The position numbers were made by a program, and so were the translations under genes. A stretch of 64,000 bases of DNA from Marinobacterium jannaschii DSM 6295 (lineage in GTDB: Bacteria; Pseudomonadota; Gammaproteobacteria; Pseudomonadales; Balneatricaceae), in assembly GCF_000620085.1 (NCBI RefSeq), contig NZ_JHVJ01000005.1, positions 62,001-126,000 on the forward strand, read 5' to 3'. The notes below the pieces were generated by a model that worked only from the letters and a program-made list of their open reading frames with translations, was not told the origin of the DNA and did no database searches. Numbering within the stretch: the stretch's first letter is position 1; every line of letters starts with the position of its first letter. Shown piece by piece: positions 16,465 to 25,341 of the stretch.

Positions 16465-18813
16465 ATGATGGATTCAGCACCGATTTTTCCAATAGATCTG
16501 ATTAAGTCGCGGTTTATCAGCGCACTCAAACAGGGTGATCTTATCGTAACGGCCGGCACCGGTAGCGGTAAATCGACCCGCCTGCCGTTATGGGCCGCAA
16601 CGCTGGGCAAAACGTTGGTGGTTGAGCCTCGTAGGGTGGCCTGTACCGCACTGGCTGATTTTATTGCCGGGCAGACCGGTACTGAAACCGGCGCACGAAT
16701 CGGATATGCAATTCGTTTCCAGCAGAAAGTCAGTGCAGAGACGGAGATCACCTTCGTGACGCCCGGAGTTGCTTTACGCTGGCTTAGTGAAGGTAAGCTG
16801 GATCAGTACCACACCGTAATACTGGATGAGTTTCATGAACGCCGTTGGGATATGGATCTGTTGCTGGCGCTGATTCGTCATGGTAACCGACATCGCATCG
16901 TGATCACCTCGGCAACCATCGACAGCCAGGCGTTGCAACAATGGTCTGGTGCAGCATTGCTGGAAGTGGAAACGCAGAGTTATCCGGTGGAGGTTAACCA
17001 CATCGCCACGGATCCGCGCCAGATGCCTTCACAAAAAGATATCGCCAAACAGGTTGCTGCAGCGGTTTCGCAGCAGCTTTCACGCCGCTACGCCGGTGAT
17101 CTGCTGGTATTCCTTCCGGGGCGTCGTGAAATCAGCGAGACTGCTGCAATATTGCGGCGTCAGGGTATCACAGTGGCAGAGCTGCATGGCTCGGTTTCCA
17201 ATCGGGAGCAGCTGGCCGCCTTGCAGCAGGCGGATCATCAGCGGGTGATTCTGGCGACCAATATTGCTGAAACCTCACTGACCATACCCGGCGTGACGCA
17301 GGTGATCGATAGTGGTCTTGAGCGACGTACCCATCAGCGTAACGGACGTACAGTGCTGGCTTTGCATCCGATATCTCTGGCCAGTGCGGATCAGCGCAAG
17401 GGGCGGGCAGGTCGGGTCGCCCCTGGTCAGTGCCTGCGCCTGTGGGGTGAACACGCACCATTGGAGCGGGTGACGCCGCCGGAGGTGGTACGGGAGGAAT
17501 TGACGGATCTGGTATTGGCCGCAGCCTGCAGTGGTGTGGCTGCGGCTGAGCTGAACTTTCCCTCTGAGCTGCCGCAGAAATCACTGCAGCTGGCCATCGC
17601 TCAACTGGAGGATATGCGGGCAATCGATGCGCGCGGCCTTGCGACCGATCACGGTCGGCGCTTGTTTCCTTTACCGATCGATACTCTGTTTTCACATCTG
17701 ATAACCGCGATGCCTGATGTGCAGCTGAGAATGGCGATGATCGATCTTGCCGCTGCTCTTTCGGTGGGTGGTCGTTTGTTGAGTCTGCCGCGGGATGAGC
17801 AGAAGCGCCAGAGCCTGGTTAAGTGGCAGCCCCTGCCTTGTGACGGAGTATCACTGATCAAACTGATCAGGATGGGTGGACCCGATGATATCGAACCCCC
17901 TGCGGATCTGCTGGCAGAGGCCCGGCAGCTGTCACGACAGATGCGTCAGGTGATGCAGCTACCGGCCTGCAGCGCAACGCTCGATTTCCGACAGCGAGCG
18001 CTGGCAGATGCGATTATTCAGGCGCAGCCGGCGTTGGCCTATGTTCGCAGGGAGAAGCGGCCGCAGGCGATGGGTAACGGCTACAGTGAGGTTCAGATTG
18101 CTGATTACAGCCGGTTCGATGACGATGCGGATGCAGCTTTAGTGCTGGACCAGTACAGCCTTCCGGGCAGAGGTACCCGTCAGACCATTAACAAGGCAAA
18201 CTGCCTGATGCCGGTCACGTTCGCTCAAATTGCTGCGGCAGGGCTCGGTGAGGATGCTGATTCGTCGCCGCAGCTGGCTGCGGGCGAGGTCGAAGTAACC
18301 CGCCAGCGCCTCTATGCCGGTCGATGTATCGACGTGCAGCAAATCGTGCCTGAAGGTGAAATGCTGCACCGGGCGCTGGCAGAACTGATACTTCGGGGGC
18401 GCTTACTCAGAGGTGCAGGAGACCGGCTTCTCCAGGACCTTGCTGCCTGGCGGCTTTGGAATGCAATCGAAGGCCAGAGCGTTGAAGTGCCGGAGGCGCT
18501 GGACTGGCTGCAGCAACAGTTGTCAGCTTTGGGGGTGGAAACAGTCGCTGAACTGCAGTTGTTTGAAGCCGGTGATCTGGTATTTGATGGCATACCGCAA
18601 TGGCAGCGCGACGACTTTGATAGTCGCTATCCGCAACAGCTCTCCCTGAGTGACCTGAAACTCAGTGTGGAATATGATACCCGGAAAAAGCGCATTACCA
18701 TTGAAGCGGTTTCCGGCACCCGCAAACAGCCGCCTGCCCGATGGGAGTTGCCGGCATGGAATGGCTGGAAGATTCAGTATCGCAAAGCAAGTCGTGTTAT
18801 CGATATTCGCTGA
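16465..18813 (+). CDS. DEAH-type ATP-dependent RNA helicase (HrpA/HrpB-like)
   Basis: A 782-residue superfamily-2 helicase. Motif I is GTGSGKST near residue 34, Ia PRRVACTALA, II DEFHER near 122 (the DEFH variant seen in HrpB), III TSATID near 150, V ILATNIAETSLTIPGV near 258 and VI QRKGRAGRV near 308. The helicase core and following HA2-like region resemble HrpB, but the C-terminal 200 residues do not match the HrpB tail I know; they end in LSVEYDTRKKRITIEAVSG. Start: two adjacent ATG codons (16465/16468) with no strong binding site. RNA targets are unknown. Confidence 0.85.
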   Translation: MMDSAPIFPIDLIKSRFISALKQGDLIVTAGTGSGKSTRLPLWAATLGKTLVVEPRRVACTALADFIAGQTGTETGARIGYAIRFQQKVSAETEITFVTPGVALRWLSEGKLDQYHTVILDEFHERRWDMDLLLALIRHGNRHRIVITSATIDSQALQQWSGAALLEVETQSYPVEVNHIATDPRQMPSQKDIAKQVAAAVSQQLSRRYAGDLLVFLPGRREISETAAILRRQGITVAELHGSVSNREQLAALQQADHQRVILATNIAETSLTIPGVTQVIDSGLERRTHQRNGRTVLALHPISLASADQRKGRAGRVAPGQCLRLWGEHAPLERVTPPEVVREELTDLVLAAACSGVAAAELNFPSELPQKSLQLAIAQLEDMRAIDARGLATDHGRRLFPLPIDTLFSHLITAMPDVQLRMAMIDLAAALSVGGRLLSLPRDEQKRQSLVKWQPLPCDGVSLIKLIRMGGPDDIEPPADLLAEARQLSRQMRQVMQLPACSATLDFRQRALADAIIQAQPALAYVRREKRPQAMGNGYSEVQIADYSRFDDDADAALVLDQYSLPGRGTRQTINKANCLMPVTFAQIAAAGLGEDADSSPQLAAGEVEVTRQRLYAGRCIDVQQIVPEGEMLHRALAELILRGRLLRGAGDRLLQDLAAWRLWNAIEGQSVEVPEALDWLQQQLSALGVETVAELQLFEAGDLVFDGIPQWQRDDFDSRYPQQLSLSDLKLSVEYDTRKKRITIEAVSGTRKQPPARWELPAWNGWKIQYRKASRVIDIR

Positions 18814-18859
18814 GCTGCCAAGCTGTCTGCCTGCAAAGCAAAGGCGTGCGGTCTGACGT

Positions 18860-19693
18860 TCAGGCGGTCAGCGCTTTCTGCGCTTTCAGTTCGACCACCC
18901 GGATCGCGCCGGATTCCAGGTTTTGCGCCACATTTGCACCCATCCGTGGAAACTCAGCGCCTAAAACCAGTGCAGGTGAAAGTCCTGCCTGAGGGTTTGA
19001 TGAAGCTTGTGCCTTTCGCTCCTTCTGCAGTTGTCTCTGGCGCCAGCTAAGGGCGTCAGCGGTCCAGTCATCGATGGATATCGCACTGAACTGCCCTGCA
19101 ACCATCGCTCTCAGTGTCTCTACGCTGACTAAATGGGATAGCTCGGCAGTGCTGGCCCAGGGAACGGGATATCGCATTTGCTCTGGATCGGGGCCCTGCA
19201 GGACTTCATGCAAAATCAACTGGCCATCCGGCCTTAGTACTCGCCAGCACTCAGCGAGGGCGGCTTCACTATCAGGAATGTTCAGCAGGCTGTGTTGCAG
19301 TATGACGCAATCGAAGCTTTGATCGGCTAGCGGAATTGCTGTCGCATCAGCGGTGAGAATATCTGCCTCAACGCCGTTTTGGTGGCGGGAGATCTGGCTA
19401 TGAAGGCGATTGAGTTGATGGGAGATATCAAGGCAGGTGAACCGGGCATTGGCTACTGAAGTTGCCAGCCTGGCCAGTCCGCCTAGCCCTGAGCCGAGTT
19501 CCAGTATCGCTGCGTTATCAGCAAGCTCGCTCAGGTTCTCCAGTAGTCGTTCCGAGGCAAGAATACCGCCAATGTGAAGTTGATCGAGTGGTGCCAATTG
19601 GTAGGCTGACGCGCCTTGCGGGTAAAGCTCCCTGACGCGCTGAAGAATCAAATCATACTGGAGGGACTGCTGGTAATGGCGGCTGACACTCAT
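18860..19693 (-). CDS. Class I SAM-dependent methyltransferase
   Basis: A 277-residue methyltransferase. Motif I is ILELGSGLGGLARLA near residue 65, followed by FTCLDIS (motif II) and FDCVILQHSLLNIPD with LAECWRVLRPDGQLILHE (motifs IV-V), matching the Methyltransf_11 pattern found in ubiquinone/sterol-type C-methyltransferases. The substrate is not evident. It is convergent with the helicase gene and divergent from mtnN. The 214-base gap upstream to mtnN holds no credible gene. Confidence 0.85.
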   Translation of the reverse strand: MSVSRHYQQSLQYDLILQRVRELYPQGASAYQLAPLDQLHIGGILASERLLENLSELADNAAILELGSGLGGLARLATSVANARFTCLDISHQLNRLHSQISRHQNGVEADILTADATAIPLADQSFDCVILQHSLLNIPDSEAALAECWRVLRPDGQLILHEVLQGPDPEQMRYPVPWASTAELSHLVSVETLRAMVAGQFSAISIDDWTADALSWRQRQLQKERKAQASSNPQAGLSPALVLGAEFPRMGANVAQNLESGAIRVVELKAQKALTA

Positions 19694-19907
19694 TGCATTC
19701 TGGTCCGGATGCGGTTGAAAGCACTCAGTCTAATTGAAAGCATAGGGGTATTCACTTATATCTTTGGTGTATGTATCGCTGTGCTATCGTCCGGCTATTA
19801 TCCGTTAGGAGAATTTACCGAGATAAAGCCGGGATATGCTGTTTTTTTAAAGGTTCCTGTGCTGTAATTCCGGCTGATTTGCGACATCTACACGGTATTT
19901 GGATCAC

Positions 19908-20660
19908 ATGACAATGCAGCACTCACTGGCCGAGAAAATTAAACAGAATAATGGCGCCGTTCGTATCGGCATTATCGGTGCCATGGATGAAGAAGTAGAG
20001 CTGTTAAAGGATAGTATTGAGGGCCGCCGCGATCATGAGATTGCCGGTTATCAGTTATTTGAAGGGACTATGCACGGCCATGAGGTCGTTTTACTTAAGT
20101 CTGGCATCGGTAAGGTTAACGCGGCGATCGGCACCACGCTGATGCTGCAGGAATTCAAACCCGACTGTGTTATCAACACCGGCTCTGCCGGTGGCTTTGA
20201 TCCTGAGCTGGAAGTCGGCGATGTAGTGATTTCCACCGAAGTCCGTCATCATGACGTTGATGTGACAATCTTTAACTATGAGCCGGGTCAGGTACCGGGC
20301 CTGCCGGCTGCATTTACTCCGGATCAGCATTTGGCCGATGTAGCAGAACGCTGTATCGGTGGTATGAGCGGAATGAAAACAACCCGCGGCCTGATCGCCA
20401 CCGGCGACTCTTTTATGAATGATCCGGAACGCGTTGCCAAAACACGTGCGACATTCCCGACGATGAAGGCTGTTGAGATGGAGGCCGCGGCGATCGCTCA
20501 GACCTGCCATCAGTTCGGAACACCTTTTATTATTATCCGTGCGTTGTCCGATATTGCCGGTAAAGAATCCAATATCTCCTTTGATCAGTTTCTGATTAAA
20601 GCCGCCAAGCACTCAGCGGAGATGGTGATGGCGATGGTAAAAGAGACTGCCACTACCTGA
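19908..20660 (+). CDS. mtnN: 5'-methylthioadenosine/S-adenosylhomocysteine nucleosidase
   Basis: A 250-residue nucleosidase that cleaves methylthioadenosine and S-adenosylhomocysteine at the glycosidic bond. Diagnostic segments are IGIIGAMDEEVELL at the N-terminus (catalytic glutamate), VINTGSAGGFDPELEVGDVV, ATGDSFM and AVEMEAAAIAQTCH followed by RALSDIAG with the catalytic aspartate. There are three close starts (TTG 19899, ATG 19908, ATG 19914); 19908 is preferred because GGA lies five bases upstream. The product S-ribosylhomocysteine is the LuxS substrate for AI-2, of interest given luxP in this window, but no luxS is seen here. Confidence 0.94.
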   Translation: MTMQHSLAEKIKQNNGAVRIGIIGAMDEEVELLKDSIEGRRDHEIAGYQLFEGTMHGHEVVLLKSGIGKVNAAIGTTLMLQEFKPDCVINTGSAGGFDPELEVGDVVISTEVRHHDVDVTIFNYEPGQVPGLPAAFTPDQHLADVAERCIGGMSGMKTTRGLIATGDSFMNDPERVAKTRATFPTMKAVEMEAAAIAQTCHQFGTPFIIIRALSDIAGKESNISFDQFLIKAAKHSAEMVMAMVKETATT

Positions 20661-20717
20661 TTCGCCGGTTAATGCCACGGAGGTCAGGTTAATCCAACAG
20701 GTTTCAGGTGAAGAATA

Positions 20718-21902
20718 ATGAAAAGCTCCTTTAATCCTCCCGTTCGCACCTTGATGGGGCCGGGCCCGTCAGATGTTTCTCCCCGAGTGCTTGCGGCGAT
20801 GGCGCGTCCCACCATTGGCCACCTTGATCCGGAATTCATCCGTATGATGGATGAGATTAAGGAGATGCTGCAGGCCTTGTTCAAGACTGAGAATGCCCTG
20901 ACCATGCCGGTGTCTGCTCCGGGCTCTGCCGGAATGGAAGCCTGCTTTGTCAACCTGGTAGAGCCAGGCGATAAAGTGATTGTCTGTCAGAATGGCGTCT
21001 TCGGCGGTCGCATGAAGGAGAACGTCGAGCGCTTCGGTGCCGAAGCGATCATGGTGACAGACGACTGGGGTAAGCCGGTTGATGTGGCGAAGGTTCGTAG
21101 CGCGCTGGAACAGAACCCGGGCGTCAAAGCCCTGGCTTTTGTCCATGCTGAAACCTCCACCGGAGTGCGCTCCGATGCGGCGGCGTTGTGCGCGCTGGCC
21201 CGCGAATTCGATGCGCTGGCAATCGTCGACGCAGTGACTTCACTGGGCGGTATTAACGTTGACGTGGATGGCTGGGGTATCGATGCTATCTATTCCGGTA
21301 CTCAGAAGTGTCTATCCTGCCCGCCGGGTATTGCGCCGGTGTCATTCAGCGAAAAGGCCCTTGAAGTTGTTCGCCAGCGTAAAACACCGGTACCCAGCTG
21401 GTTTCTGGATAAGAACCTGGTGATGGGATATTGGGGCGGAAGTGGTAAGCGAGCCTATCATCATACGGCGCCGGTTAACTCCCTGTATGCCCTGCATGAG
21501 TCGCTGGTTATGCTCTTCGAAGAGGGACTGGAAGCATCCTGGGATCGCCATCAGCTTAATCATCAGGCACTGCGTGCCGGTCTGGAAGCGATGGGCATGA
21601 GCTTCCTCGTCGATGAAGCCTATCGTCTGCCTCAGCTGAATACGGTGACAATCCCTGATGGTGTTGATGAAGCGGCCGTAAGGGCCAGCCTGCTGGAAGA
21701 TTACGACCTTGAGATCGGAGCGGGACTGGGGGCTCTGGCCGGTAAGGTATGGCGCATTGGCCTGATGGGTACCGCTTCCTGTCGCCGCAATGTGATGCTT
21801 TGTCTTACAGCGCTGGAGAATACTCTGGTTGCACAGGGGGGCGCGATCAATCAGGGGGTTGCGCTGAAGGCTGCAAACGAGGTCTACCTGAAAGCACCGT
21901 AG
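20718..21902 (+). CDS. Class V aminotransferase (alanine-glyoxylate / serine-pyruvate type)
   Basis: A 394-residue PLP-dependent aminotransferase. The family start LMGPGPSDVSPRVLAAM is followed by PTIGHLDPEF, SAPGSAGMEA (cofactor phosphate), AIVDAVTSLGG with the PLP aspartate, and the Schiff-base lysine in SGTQKCLSCPPG near residue 200. This is the alanine-glyoxylate aminotransferase group, which transfers amino groups among alanine, serine, glyoxylate and pyruvate. It sits 57 bases after mtnN and may share its transcript. The ATG has a weak site (GGTGAAGAATA). Confidence 0.9.
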   Translation: MKSSFNPPVRTLMGPGPSDVSPRVLAAMARPTIGHLDPEFIRMMDEIKEMLQALFKTENALTMPVSAPGSAGMEACFVNLVEPGDKVIVCQNGVFGGRMKENVERFGAEAIMVTDDWGKPVDVAKVRSALEQNPGVKALAFVHAETSTGVRSDAAALCALAREFDALAIVDAVTSLGGINVDVDGWGIDAIYSGTQKCLSCPPGIAPVSFSEKALEVVRQRKTPVPSWFLDKNLVMGYWGGSGKRAYHHTAPVNSLYALHESLVMLFEEGLEASWDRHQLNHQALRAGLEAMGMSFLVDEAYRLPQLNTVTIPDGVDEAAVRASLLEDYDLEIGAGLGALAGKVWRIGLMGTASCRRNVMLCLTALENTLVAQGGAINQGVALKAANEVYLKAP

Positions 21903-21943
21903 TCTGACAACCCGGGGAGTTGGTTTCCCCGGCGCGATAATCA

Positions 21944-21978
21944 AGCCGCTGAAGAGACTCTCTTGCAGCGGCTTTTTT
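21944..21978 (+). terminator. Rho-independent terminator after the aminotransferase
   Basis: AGCCGCTG (21944-21951) pairs with CAGCGGCT (21966-21973), followed by six T residues. An additional CCGGGGA/TCCCCGG hairpin precedes it at 21912-21931. Confidence 0.88.
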
Positions 21979-21994
21979 CTGGTCGTGAGTTGTA

Positions 21995-22516
21995 TTATTG
22001 CTGCAGGGTTTCCTTAATCAGCTGTACGGATGGCCCTTCATCCCATTCGCGGCCACCCATAATGGTCTTTACCAGATTACCCCTACGGTCAAACAGGAAG
22101 CTCATCGGCAGCCCTCTGATACCAAGATCTTTGAAGGAATGACCATTCTCATCAAGCAGGATAGGGAAGGTCAGGGGTGGTTCCATCTCCATCAGAAATG
22201 CGGACACTGCCGTCTCACTCTCACCGGCGTTGATCGCCACGATTTCAAAGTCATCCGCTGCAAAATGGTCCCTCAGACGCTGCATAGAAGGCATCTCCTT
22301 GATGCAGGGCGGGCACCAGGTTGCCCAGAAATTCAGCAATACCACTTTGCCGCGGTACTGTGCCAGGGAGACCTGCTGATTATCGATGCCGGGAAAGCTC
22401 AGCTGGTAGAGCTGCTCTGAGCTTGCCTGCGTCACCGGGGCGGCTGCGAAACTGATAGCGGCGGCGAGCGAAAGTGTCTTGAGTGACTGTGAAAGCATAC
22501 GCACGAGGTGTCGCAT
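21995..22516 (-). CDS. TlpA/ResA-like periplasmic thioredoxin
   Basis: A 173-residue exported thiol-disulfide protein. A signal peptide covers about residues 1-30 (hydrophobic core SLAAAISFAAAPVTQA). The thioredoxin fold carries the redox motif WCPPC in VVLLNFWATWCPPCIKEMPSMQ, and the cis-proline region GLPMSFLFDRRG. TlpA-type proteins reduce periplasmic disulfides, often for cytochrome c maturation. The ATG at 22516 follows AAAGGA; the frame extends upstream but those residues do not look like a leader. It is monocistronic and divergent from the dehydrogenase at 22765. Confidence 0.88.
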   Translation of the reverse strand: MRHLVRMLSQSLKTLSLAAAISFAAAPVTQASSEQLYQLSFPGIDNQQVSLAQYRGKVVLLNFWATWCPPCIKEMPSMQRLRDHFAADDFEIVAINAGESETAVSAFLMEMEPPLTFPILLDENGHSFKDLGIRGLPMSFLFDRRGNLVKTIMGGREWDEGPSVQLIKETLQQ

Positions 22517-22764
22517 AAATAGGTCCTTTAATACGGCATGGTCAGGTCGGGCTATTGTAATACTGTTGTCGGAGTTGTCATTTCCAAGCATCCACGAATA
22601 GACCACAAACCAAGGGATTCTACTGCATTAGCGGAGGCAAATAAGCCTGTTTTGACAATCCGGATTGGGATCAAAGCGGTTTATGTCGCCGCCTTAATAG
22701 GGTATTTTGCCTGCAGCAATAACAAACACATCGTTCAACCTCAGGGATTTTGGTGGAGTAAAGT

Positions 22765-23634
22765 ATGAAACTGGCATTTATCGGACTGGGTGTAATGGGC
22801 TACCCCATGGCGTGGCATCTGCAACGCAGCGGTCATGAGGTAACGGTGTACAACCGCACCCAGACTAAGGCTCAGAAGTGGGCCAAACAGTACTCCGGCA
22901 GCTGGGCAGACACACCGGCACTGGCGGCAAAAGACGCTGAGTTAGTCTTTGTATGTGTGGGTAACGATGATGATCTTCGATCGGTTGTGCTGGGAGAGCA
23001 CGGCGCTTTCGCTGGCATGAAACCCGGCTCCACTCTGGTTGATCATACTACCGCCTCTGCCGACGTTGCGCGTGAGCTTCAGCTGAAAGCACAGGAGGGC
23101 GAACTGAGCTTTATGGATGCACCGGTATCCGGTGGTCAGGCGGGTGCAGAGAACGGCGTGCTGAGCATTATGGTGGGTGGTGAACCGTCGGTATTTGCGG
23201 AGGTTGAACCTGTGCTGCAGGCGTACGGAAAATCCGTTAAGTTGCTCGGGCCTGCTGGTAGCGGGCAGCTGGCCAAGATGGTTAATCAGATCTGTATTGC
23301 CGGTCTGGTACAGGGGTTGGCTGAAGGCGTGCATTTCGCCAAGCGGGCCGGGCTTGATGGGGCTGCATTGTTCGACGTAATTCAGCATGGTGCTGCCGGT
23401 TCCTGGCAGATGGTAAATCGCCATGAGACTATGCTGGACAACGAATTTGATTTTGGCTTCGCCGTAGACTGGATGCGAAAGGATCTGCGTATTGCGCTGG
23501 AAGAGGCGCGGAACAACGGTGCGCAGCTTCCTGTGACCGCTCTGGTTGACCAGTTTTATGCCGAAGTCCAGAAGATGGGTGGTAGTCGTTGGGATACCTC
23601 CAGCCTGGTGAGTCGTCTCGAGCGGGAAGAGTAA
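22765..23634 (+). CDS. NAD(P)-dependent beta-hydroxyacid dehydrogenase (3-hydroxyisobutyrate dehydrogenase family)
   Basis: A 289-residue oxidoreductase with an N-terminal Rossmann fold (IGLGVMGYPMAWHL, residues 6-19), the substrate-binding signature DAPVSGGQAGAENG near 118, and the catalytic lysine in KMVNQICIAG near 172. Family members include 3-hydroxyisobutyrate dehydrogenase, tartronate semialdehyde reductase and succinic semialdehyde reductases; the choice cannot be made by eye. The start has GGTGGAG eight bases upstream. Confidence 0.9.
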   Translation: MKLAFIGLGVMGYPMAWHLQRSGHEVTVYNRTQTKAQKWAKQYSGSWADTPALAAKDAELVFVCVGNDDDLRSVVLGEHGAFAGMKPGSTLVDHTTASADVARELQLKAQEGELSFMDAPVSGGQAGAENGVLSIMVGGEPSVFAEVEPVLQAYGKSVKLLGPAGSGQLAKMVNQICIAGLVQGLAEGVHFAKRAGLDGAALFDVIQHGAAGSWQMVNRHETMLDNEFDFGFAVDWMRKDLRIALEEARNNGAQLPVTALVDQFYAEVQKMGGSRWDTSSLVSRLEREE

Positions 23635-23723
23635 TCCCGACCGGGACTACCGTCGGATAGACAGCCGGGCTGGAATCTATATAATTGCCTGCCAATAACT
23701 ATGAATATAAAGAGGACAGTTCT

Positions 23724-23867
23724 ATGGATAAATACAGCCTGATTTCTTTGATCCCTTCTGTTGCAATCGTTGTTGGCTGCGTAGCGATCGTCGTTGTCGG
23801 CGTTAAAATGCTGCGTAAGTTCATTGCTGAAGATGCAGCTAAGGCTGAAATGCGTGGCTTCGAGTAA
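23724..23867 (+). CDS. Small single-pass membrane protein, 47 residues
   Basis: A short protein with one hydrophobic segment (about residues 5-27, LISLIPSVAIVVGCVAIVVVG) and a charged tail KMLRKFIAEDAAKAEMRGFE. The ATG at 23724 follows AAAGAGGACAG, a good binding site, which favours a real gene. I do not recognise it. It lies 89 bases after the dehydrogenase gene on the same strand. A hairpin without a T run (GCCCGGCTATTCGGGC) follows it. Confidence 0.6.
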   Translation: MDKYSLISLIPSVAIVVGCVAIVVVGVKMLRKFIAEDAAKAEMRGFE

Positions 23868-23977
23868 AACCTGAGCCCGGCTATTCGGGCAGCACCTGCT
23901 GCCCAACTTCCACCCGAACCAGCCATCTTTTGTCGCGGCCCCTCCCAGGCCCGATACTTCAACCACGGCTCGAAGTC

Positions 23978-24826
23978 TTACCAGTCGTCTGGTACCACAA
24001 AACCACGATCGACCTCTTTGCCGCTGCTATCTATTCGTGCCACGAGCACAGGCTGTGTCGTAGATCCAATCCGCTCTAGAAAACTCTCCGCTGTCAGCAA
24101 TTCCGATTGAAATGCCGGTGCTGAACCACAAGTTTCCGGCGTTAACCAACGTGGTTTGAGCAGCAACTGAAAGCTGGAAATACTCCTGGTTAATTCAACG
24201 GCCAGGTACTGTCGTAACCACCATCCCTGTAGATGGTCCTTATTAATTGCCTGATGTAGCGATGCCGCAGCGGTTACAGGGAATTCATCATATGGGTGGA
24301 ATAGGTAACCCTGTATAAGAACCAGTGTTCTGTCTATGCCATCAAAGCCCAGCTCATTAAGCCGGGTCTGGCCGGCATCTGTCTGACTCAGATTCAGCTG
24401 TTTATCGATTAGCCTTTGCCACTTGAGGCCGAGCCTGTCCTGCCTGGCAGGGCCTACAAAATGATCGAGACAGGAGCCATCACCTACGCGCAGGTAGAAC
24501 TTAATAGCGCACTCCAGATGAAAAGTAAGGCCGCCCGAGAGACGGCCTATAAAATCAAACTCGCCGACTGTACGCTTAGCATCAATGACTTGTATATTAT
24601 GATATAAATCAGATAGTTGAGGCGTATTTTTTAGAATCGACCTGATGATCGTTTCGTAATACAGGCCGAGCCTGTATTGACCGGCAGGCTGAGTTTGGCC
24701 TGTATCAGCCAGGCTTCCCGGGCGATAGAGTTTCCTGATCCAGTCAGCACCATCCCGGCTCTCGGGCGGGTTCATCAACGAAGGCGCTTGAAGGCACCAC
24801 TGCATATCTTTTTGGAACTGGTTCAT
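23978..24826 (-). CDS. DUF1853 family protein
   Basis: A 282-residue cytoplasmic protein with features I associate with DUF1853: LGLYYETII, VGEFDFIGRL, FHLECAIKFYLRVGD, FVGPARQDRLGLKWQRLIDKQL and a late WWLRQYL. The E-x-D and C/A-IKFYL pattern recalls a nuclease-like fold, but no function is established that I know of. The ATG at 24826 is preferred since upstream in-frame sequence to 24955 looks non-coding. It is a single leftward gene. Confidence 0.75.
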   Translation of the reverse strand: MNQFQKDMQWCLQAPSLMNPPESRDGADWIRKLYRPGSLADTGQTQPAGQYRLGLYYETIIRSILKNTPQLSDLYHNIQVIDAKRTVGEFDFIGRLSGGLTFHLECAIKFYLRVGDGSCLDHFVGPARQDRLGLKWQRLIDKQLNLSQTDAGQTRLNELGFDGIDRTLVLIQGYLFHPYDEFPVTAAASLHQAINKDHLQGWWLRQYLAVELTRSISSFQLLLKPRWLTPETCGSAPAFQSELLTAESFLERIGSTTQPVLVARIDSSGKEVDRGFVVPDDW

Positions 24827-25009
24827 GACACAATGTTTGCTGTGAGGAGTTGGCAGATCTGCGAACAAGTCCGGGAATCGTCCTGCGGGCGTTTCGCACT
24901 CATTCGCAGGCTCCCGGGTGACTCCGCTACTTGAACGCAAGTCCCATAACACCATATTGGATTTTTGATTACAGTAGCAGATTAATTTTGATAACAGGCA
25001 AGGATTAAT

Positions 25010-25321
25010 ATGAACACGCGCCGGTCAGATGCAAAGCCTCTCAGTGAGCAGAATCGTTATACAGCTAAATCTGATATCGATATCAACTACATACTGGTTA
25101 ACGGGGCTCAGATTTCGTTGCGAAAGCTGAGCCGGGCCGGCTCTTTCAATGCAAGGCTGTATTACTACGCTGAGATAGGGGTTTATCTGGAAGTATCGCT
25201 ATCGAGTGGTGCAGGTATCACCGACGAGACGCGTCAGCTCCTGCAGGAAGTCCATAAACAGGCCACATACCTGCACATGGAAGCAAACAAGCTTAAAAAC
25301 CTGAATCCTAACGAAGATTGA
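25010..25321 (+). CDS. Hypothetical protein, 103 residues
   Basis: I do not recognise this protein. It is polar, without a signal peptide or membrane segment, and has a predicted beta-rich middle (YILVNGAQISLRKLSRAGSFNARLYYYAEIGVYLEVSLSS) followed by a helix. The ATG has AAGGATTAAT upstream. It ends 20 bases before uvrC and may be co-transcribed with it. Confidence 0.65.
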   Translation: MNTRRSDAKPLSEQNRYTAKSDIDINYILVNGAQISLRKLSRAGSFNARLYYYAEIGVYLEVSLSSGAGITDETRQLLQEVHKQATYLHMEANKLKNLNPNED

Positions 25322-25341
25322 AAACGGAATAGCCGTCAGTT

